Positions 59,874-64,000 of a DNA stretch of 64,000 nt are shown in pieces (the stretch's first letter is position 1; every line of letters starts with the position of its first letter). The stretch spans positions 1-64,000 of the forward strand of contig NZ_NRCN01000002.1 of NCBI RefSeq assembly GCF_003130255.1, in the 5' to 3' direction. The notes under the pieces were generated by a model. That model was not told the origin of the DNA. It ran no database searches and saw nothing but the letters and a program-made list of their open reading frames with translations. This DNA is from Aggregatibacter kilianii. Its GTDB lineage: Bacteria > Pseudomonadota > Gammaproteobacteria > Enterobacterales > Pasteurellaceae. A program made the translations under genes and the position numbers.

Positions 59874-61232
59874 ATGGATTTAATCATCGGGTTAGTGGCG
59901 ATTATTCTGGTCGCTTACTATATCGTGAAAGGCTATTCCGCGACGGGCGTGCTCATGTTCGGCGGTTTAGTATTGTTATTGATTTCTGTGTTAATGGGAC
60001 ATTCCATTTTGCCGGAAAATGTGAAAAGCACCGGCTCAGCCTATTTCGACATTCTTGAATATGTGAAATATTTGCTTTCCAACCGCAGTGGTGGGTTAGG
60101 CTTAATGATCATGATCTTATGCGGTTTCTCCGCCTACATGACCCACTTAGGCGCCAACGACATGGTGGTAAAAATCGTTTCCATGCCGTTAAAAAATATC
60201 CGCTCCCCTTACATTCTCATGGTATTCGCGTATTTTCTCGCCTGTTTGATGTCCTTTGCGGTGTCCTCTGCAACAGGCTTGGGCGTGTTATTAATGGCAA
60301 CCTTATTCCCTGTCATGGTCAATATGGGTATTTCTCGTGGTGCGGCGGCAGCCATTTGTGCATCGCCGATTTCCATCATCTTATCGCCAACCTCCGGCGA
60401 TGTAGTGTTGTCCGCTGAGATTTCCAAACAATCATTAAGCGAATTCGCCTTTTCCACCAGCCTGCCGGTGTCCATTGTAGCGATTTGTGGTATTGGTACC
60501 GCCCATTTCTTCTGGCAACGTTATTTGGATCGCAAAGAAAAAGTGAACGCAAAACCGGTCGACATGTCCGAAATCAGAACCGATGTACCGACCTTTTACG
60601 CTATTTTGCCATTATTACCTATCATCGGTGTAATCCTGTTTGACGGTAAATGGTTTAACTTACCTGAATTACACATCGTCACCGTCATTATTCTTTGCTT
60701 TGTGATCACCGCAGTCATCGACTTCATACGTAATTTCAGTGCGAAAAAAACCTTCGACAATTTAGTGATTGCCTATCGCGGCATGGCAGATGCCTTTGCC
60801 GGCGTGGTGATGTTATTGGTTGCCGCCGGCGTGTTCGCACAAAGTTTAAGCACCATTGGCTTTATCACTAATCTGATTAATTCTGCCCAATCCTTCGGTG
60901 GTAGCGGAATGTTTATGATGTTAGTCTTGGCGGTGATTACGATTTTAGCTACCATGGCAACCGGCTCGGGCAATGCGGCATTCTATGCCTTCGCCGAATT
61001 AATTCCAAAACTTGCCACCCAAATGGGCGCAAATCCGGCCTATTTAACCGTGCCAATGTTACAAGCCTCCAACTTAGGTCGTGGCTTATCCCCGGTGTCC
61101 GGCGTTGTGGTTGCCGTATCCGGTATGGCAAGAATTTCCCCATTTGAAATTGTCAAACGAATGTCCGTACCAATGGCTGTCGGTTTCATTTGTGTGATTA
61201 TCGCCACCGAATTTCTCATTCCGGCGGCTTAA
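59874..61232 (+). CDS. dcuC: DcuC-family anaerobic C4-dicarboxylate transporter
   Basis: 452 residues, about twelve helices. DcuC features: FGGLVLLLISVLMGHSILP, ILCGFSAYMTHLGANDMVVK, ASPISIILSPTSGDVVLSAE, MATGSGNAAFYAFAELIPKL and LGRGLSPVSGVVVAVSGMA. It exchanges or exports succinate during fumarate respiration, a main energy mode of Pasteurellaceae. AAGGAG precedes the ATG. Confidence 0.92.
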   Translation: MDLIIGLVAIILVAYYIVKGYSATGVLMFGGLVLLLISVLMGHSILPENVKSTGSAYFDILEYVKYLLSNRSGGLGLMIMILCGFSAYMTHLGANDMVVKIVSMPLKNIRSPYILMVFAYFLACLMSFAVSSATGLGVLLMATLFPVMVNMGISRGAAAAICASPISIILSPTSGDVVLSAEISKQSLSEFAFSTSLPVSIVAICGIGTAHFFWQRYLDRKEKVNAKPVDMSEIRTDVPTFYAILPLLPIIGVILFDGKWFNLPELHIVTVIILCFVITAVIDFIRNFSAKKTFDNLVIAYRGMADAFAGVVMLLVAAGVFAQSLSTIGFITNLINSAQSFGGSGMFMMLVLAVITILATMATGSGNAAFYAFAELIPKLATQMGANPAYLTVPMLQASNLGRGLSPVSGVVVAVSGMARISPFEIVKRMSVPMAVGFICVIIATEFLIPAA

Positions 61233-61276
61233 TCGCCTGCACTTAAAGTGCGGTGAGTTTTCGCAGCGTTTCGAAA

Positions 61277-61408
61277 TTATGTAGCAGTTGCACAAAGCTG
61301 AAATGACGGTCACTGAGCTTGTCAAAGTGTAAGTCATTTCAGCTTCTCCGATACACAAAACGAATGCTTCGACAAGCTCAGCAAGCGTTTTGTGCATTTG
61401 CTACATAA
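61277..61408. repeat. nested palindromic element inside a split USS terminator
   Basis: Outer arms TTATGTAGCAGTTGCACAAA (61277-61296) and TTTGTGCATTTGCTACATAA (61389-61408). Inner inverted pairs are GCTGAAATGAC/GTCATTTCAGC (61297-61307, 61333-61343) and CTGAGCTTGTC/GACAAGCTCAG (61313-61323, 61371-61381). Outside it, AAAGTGCGGTG (from about 61246) and CACCGCACTTTT (to about 61451) are the halves of a USS-pair terminator. Confidence 0.75.
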
Positions 61409-61490
61409 TACCGCAACGTTTTAAAAAACGCGCCGAAAAACCACCGCACTTTTGTTATAATCCCCGCTCGATTCCTTTTTCATTAATGCT

Positions 61491-62360
61491 ATGTACTCAA
61501 ATCGCTTTGCCGTCATCCTGTTGGTCATCGGCTGTATTTTATTCGGACTCGGCAGCCTTATCGTAAAATTTGTCCCCGTTGGTGCCTACGCCATCGCTTT
61601 TTGGCGTTTGCTTATCGCGTCGGGGATTTTTTGGGTATTAATGAAACTTTACCGTAAGCCCATTCCCAAAGCACCAAAAGCAATATTTTGGGCCGCTACT
61701 TCCGGTGTGATTTTAGCGTTTGACTTAGCCTTTTGGCATGAGAGTATTTACGCCGTCGGCCCGGGCATTTCCACCTTGCTAAACAGCCTGCAAATTTTCT
61801 TTCTGGCATTTATCGGTTGGTTGTTTTTCCAAGAACGGCAAAGTAAATTGCAACGGATAAGTTTGTTTATCGCCACTATCGGCGTTCTGCTTATTACCAG
61901 TCCCGAGTTGCAACATAACTTCAAAGCAGGCTATGGTATTTTCATCGGCCTACTCTCCGGCGCCTGTCTCACCGCCTCCATGGCAGCCATCCGCCAAGCA
62001 CACAGCATTGAACCGATTTCTATTTTTCCATTAATGTGGCTTATCAGCTTCAGCGGCGCCGTAGCGTTAATACTTCCTGCGCTTATTTTTAATGCCGATT
62101 CCCTCTACCCAACCACGCTCACTGATATCGGCTTAATCCTGATTTATGGCGTGGTTATGCAATGTATTGCTTGGGGTATGATCGCCTACAACATCCCTCT
62201 ACTCAGCCTAAGCTTAACAGGATTATTGTTACTCACCGAACCCGTCGCCGCCCTCGTCATCGACGCCTTTTTATTACACAAACCCATCAACACATGGCAA
62301 TGGCTCGGTGCCTTTTTAACCTTAGCCGCAATTTATTTGGGATCGTTAAAAACCAAGTAA
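61491..62360 (+). CDS. EamA-family (DMT) transporter
   Basis: 289 residues with ten helices in two EamA repeats: an N-terminal FGLGSLIVKFVPVGAYAIAFWR, GPGISTLLNSLQIFFLAFIG closing the first half, and LTGLLLLTEPVAALVIDAFL with LGAFLTLAAIYLGS closing the second. Such exporters handle metabolites or amino acids; substrate cannot be read. A USS lies after the stop. Confidence 0.88.
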   Translation: MYSNRFAVILLVIGCILFGLGSLIVKFVPVGAYAIAFWRLLIASGIFWVLMKLYRKPIPKAPKAIFWAATSGVILAFDLAFWHESIYAVGPGISTLLNSLQIFFLAFIGWLFFQERQSKLQRISLFIATIGVLLITSPELQHNFKAGYGIFIGLLSGACLTASMAAIRQAHSIEPISIFPLMWLISFSGAVALILPALIFNADSLYPTTLTDIGLILIYGVVMQCIAWGMIAYNIPLLSLSLTGLLLLTEPVAALVIDAFLLHKPINTWQWLGAFLTLAAIYLGSLKTK

Positions 62361-62390
62361 AAAAACGACCGCACTTTATGCCACAAAACG

Positions 62391-62428
62391 TTGCAATCGT
62401 TTACGTTAGATGGGGGAAATGGTAGAAT
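62391..62428 (+). promoter_or_regulatory. candidate PurR-controlled promoter
   Basis: TTGCAATCGTTTACGT (62391-62406) resembles the PurR box ACGCAAACGTTTTCGT. It overlaps a -35 element TTTACG (62400-62405), which is exactly 17 bases from a -10 TAGAAT (62423-62428). The promoter faces the DUF2806-like gene and guaA. Confidence 0.65.
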
Positions 62429-62488
62429 GCGCCACGGTTTTATGTGCTAAAGTAAAAATTATTAACTATTCTTTTTATAGGTAATACT

Positions 62489-63457
62489 ATGGGTGATTTT
62501 AATTTAAGTCCTATTAATATTACATGTGACCTAACACCATTAGTGAAAAGTATACCTAATAGTGTTAGTAAAATATTTGATTTAGTTTTTGGGAAAATGG
62601 TTGCTAAGACAGAAGCTACTAAAAAATTAATAGACGCACAAACAGAGAGACATACTCGATTGATTCTCGATGGTAAAGCCTGTTTAGACGTCAATAACAA
62701 ACTTATTAATTTTGAGCAAGTAAAATCAGATAACGCCCAACAATGTTTAGAATACGCAGTAAGAGAAGCCTTACTTAAAGAAGGTGAACCGTCAGATGAT
62801 GAGGTTTCTCGTACTTTTTTCAATAAATGGAGAGAGCAAGCACAATATATTGATGAAGATTCACTAAAGGAATTTTGGGCTAGAATCTTAGTTGAGGAAA
62901 TTTACAAACCAAACACCATCAATCTCAGAGCATTAAATACGCTATCAATGATTTCATCAGATGATGCTAGAAGATTTAATGAAACAATGAAATATATTAT
63001 TTTTGATAAATACTTAGCAATAGATTTCATTCCACTTGAAAATAAACAGTCAACAATTGAATTTTTATATGATATTGGCGTTATATCTAGTATACCTAAA
63101 TCAGGATTACGGTTAGGTACCCAAATCTGGAGATTTAAAAAAGATAGCCATAACTATCATTTTTTCTACCAACAAAATAATAACTTCTGCATAACATTAA
63201 ATGTTGAAGACTTCACCGATAACAATAATGATGGTTTATCCCTCGAACTACTAGAGCTTACAATAATAGGAAAAACGTTATACAAGCTAGCCATATCTAT
63301 TGACGAAAACCTTTCTATTAACTTAACTAAAATGATAAATAGAGACATATTAGATAAAATAGATAGAGAAAAATCATCAAAAATTACTTCAATTAACGTA
63401 TACCGATTAGAAAATCAGACTGTCACCGATAGTTTATTTTCTAAAAACTTTACATAA
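62489..63457 (+). CDS. AT-rich DUF2806-like protein of unknown function
   Basis: 322 residues with no signal peptide or membrane helix. The pattern [34 protein letters not shown] then [19 protein letters not shown] resembles the DUF2806 family (an acid-rich entry helix, W.R.LA.EI, then a list of short helices). The C-terminal half is Asn/Lys-rich and not recognised. Base composition is much more AT-rich than the flanking transporter and guaA, and it has no USS. It lies between a purine-type promoter and guaA, 11 bases before the guaA ATG, and so is probably co-transcribed with it. DUF2806 genes tend to be accessory; a phage-defence role is possible but unproven. Confidence 0.65.
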   Translation: MGDFNLSPINITCDLTPLVKSIPNSVSKIFDLVFGKMVAKTEATKKLIDAQTERHTRLILDGKACLDVNNKLINFEQVKSDNAQQCLEYAVREALLKEGEPSDDEVSRTFFNKWREQAQYIDEDSLKEFWARILVEEIYKPNTINLRALNTLSMISSDDARRFNETMKYIIFDKYLAIDFIPLENKQSTIEFLYDIGVISSIPKSGLRLGTQIWRFKKDSHNYHFFYQQNNNFCITLNVEDFTDNNNDGLSLELLELTIIGKTLYKLAISIDENLSINLTKMINRDILDKIDREKSSKITSINVYRLENQTVTDSLFSKNFT

Positions 63458-63468
63458 CAGGGAAAACC

Positions 63469-64000
63469 ATGACCAACATTCACAACCATAAAATCCTCAT
63501 CCTCGACTTTGGTTCCCAATACACCCAACTTATCGCCCGCCGTGTACGTGAAATCGGTGTGTATTGTGAGCTTTGGGCGTGGGATGTCACCGAACAACAA
63601 ATCCGTGATTTCAACCCGACAGGCATTATTCTTTCCGGCGGTCCGGAAAGTACCACGGAAGAAAACAGCCCACGTGCGCCTGAATATGTCTTTAATGCCG
63701 GTGTTCCTGTGCTGGGCATTTGCTACGGTATGCAAACCATGGCGATGCAGCTTGGCGGCTTAACAGAAACCTCAGATCATCGTGAGTTTGGTTATGCTTC
63801 CGTTTTAATGGAAAATCCGACCGCACTTTTCGCTCATTTAAATGATGGCGACAGCAAATTGGACGTGTGGATGAGCCACGGCGATAAAGTCACCCGCTTA
63901 CCACAAAATTTCCAAATCACCGGCACCACGCCGACCTGCCCGATTGCGGCAATGTCTGATGAAAGTCGTCATTTCTACGGCGTGCAATTCCACCCGGAAG
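63469..64000 (+). CDS. guaA: GMP synthase (glutamine-hydrolysing), 5' part
   Basis: First 177 residues, cut by the window end. The class I glutamine amidotransferase domain starts [20 protein letters not shown] and has [12 protein letters not shown], the nucleophile Cys in [17 protein letters not shown], and the His of FYGVQFHPE at the very end. The ATP-PPase and dimerisation domains lie outside. Makes GMP from XMP. A reversed USS (ACCGCACTT) lies within the coding sequence. Confidence 0.97.
   Translation, partial: MTNIHNHKILILDFGSQYTQLIARRVREIGVYCELWAWDVTEQQIRDFNPTGIILSGGPESTTEENSPRAPEYVFNAGVPVLGICYGMQTMAMQLGGLTETSDHREFGYASVLMENPTALFAHLNDGDSKLDVWMSHGDKVTRLPQNFQITGTTPTCPIAAMSDESRHFYGVQFHPE

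Noticed and set aside
61086-61397. Leftward frame with MHKTLAELVEAFVL
   Set aside because: It is produced by the nested palindrome and antisense dcuC sequence; repeat-derived, not a gene.

Overview
The window is about 64 kb of a Pasteurellaceae chromosome, most likely Aggregatibacter. The evidence is the very frequent 9-mer AAGTGCGGT (the Haemophilus/Aggregatibacter DNA uptake signal, USS), often as inverted pairs forming terminators; a triheme peroxidase like the Aggregatibacter quinol peroxidase; a Haemophilus-type sialic acid locus; and gene content and protein similarity throughout. The species cannot be settled from this sequence alone.

Layout. 1-76 is tRNA-Lys. 0.6-9.2 kb holds a triheme cytochrome c peroxidase, then leftward rnd, fadD, a Slp-type lipoprotein, tsaB and a YoaA-type helicase, and rightward a YeaD-like epimerase. 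9.2-11.9 kb is an accessory patch: a Sel1-repeat lipoprotein, an XRE antitoxin-like gene behind a decapitated HigB/Gp49-like toxin remnant, palindromic and direct repeats, and an AT-rich orphan membrane protein. 11.9-20.3 kb (leftward) carries hrpA with an in-frame palindromic insertion, DUF423 and DUF441 membrane proteins, grxD, two TPM-domain proteins, lemA and ompA. 20.8-25.4 kb (rightward) is ydiJ, a hotdog thioesterase and hemH.

25.6-37.3 kb is a full sialic acid and amino sugar region. The operon nanE-nanK-siaR-nanA-nagB-nagA runs leftward, divergent from siaP-siaT and nanM, with a nagE-like PTS permease after them. Free sialic acid is anomerised by NanM, imported by SiaPT, cleaved by NanA, then NanK, NanE, NagA and NagB deliver fructose-6-phosphate. 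The divergent region carries two candidate RpiR-type operators with a candidate CRP site between them. 37.7-41.2 kb is 5-oxoprolinase pxpBCA with an NRAMP-like transporter. 41.3-46.7 kb (leftward) is a TPP riboswitch, thiD, thiB-thiP-thiQ and bioB. An OsmB-like lipoprotein and birA follow.

The purine genes guaB (48.2 kb) and guaA (63.5 kb, cut by the window end) are split by about 14 kb holding a 2676-residue trimeric autotransporter adhesin, a XanP-like xanthine permease, a DcuC-type transporter, an EamA transporter and an AT-rich DUF2806-like gene. That last gene lies between a candidate PurR-controlled promoter and guaA.

The least expected content is a family of roughly 70-bp palindromic repeats. 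Copies lie between genes, one truncates a toxin gene, and one is translated inside HrpA. Second is the DUF2806-like gene apparently captured by a purine-regulated promoter. No CRISPR array, rRNA, IS transposase or complete prophage was seen. All functions are read from sequence and family knowledge; no searches were run.
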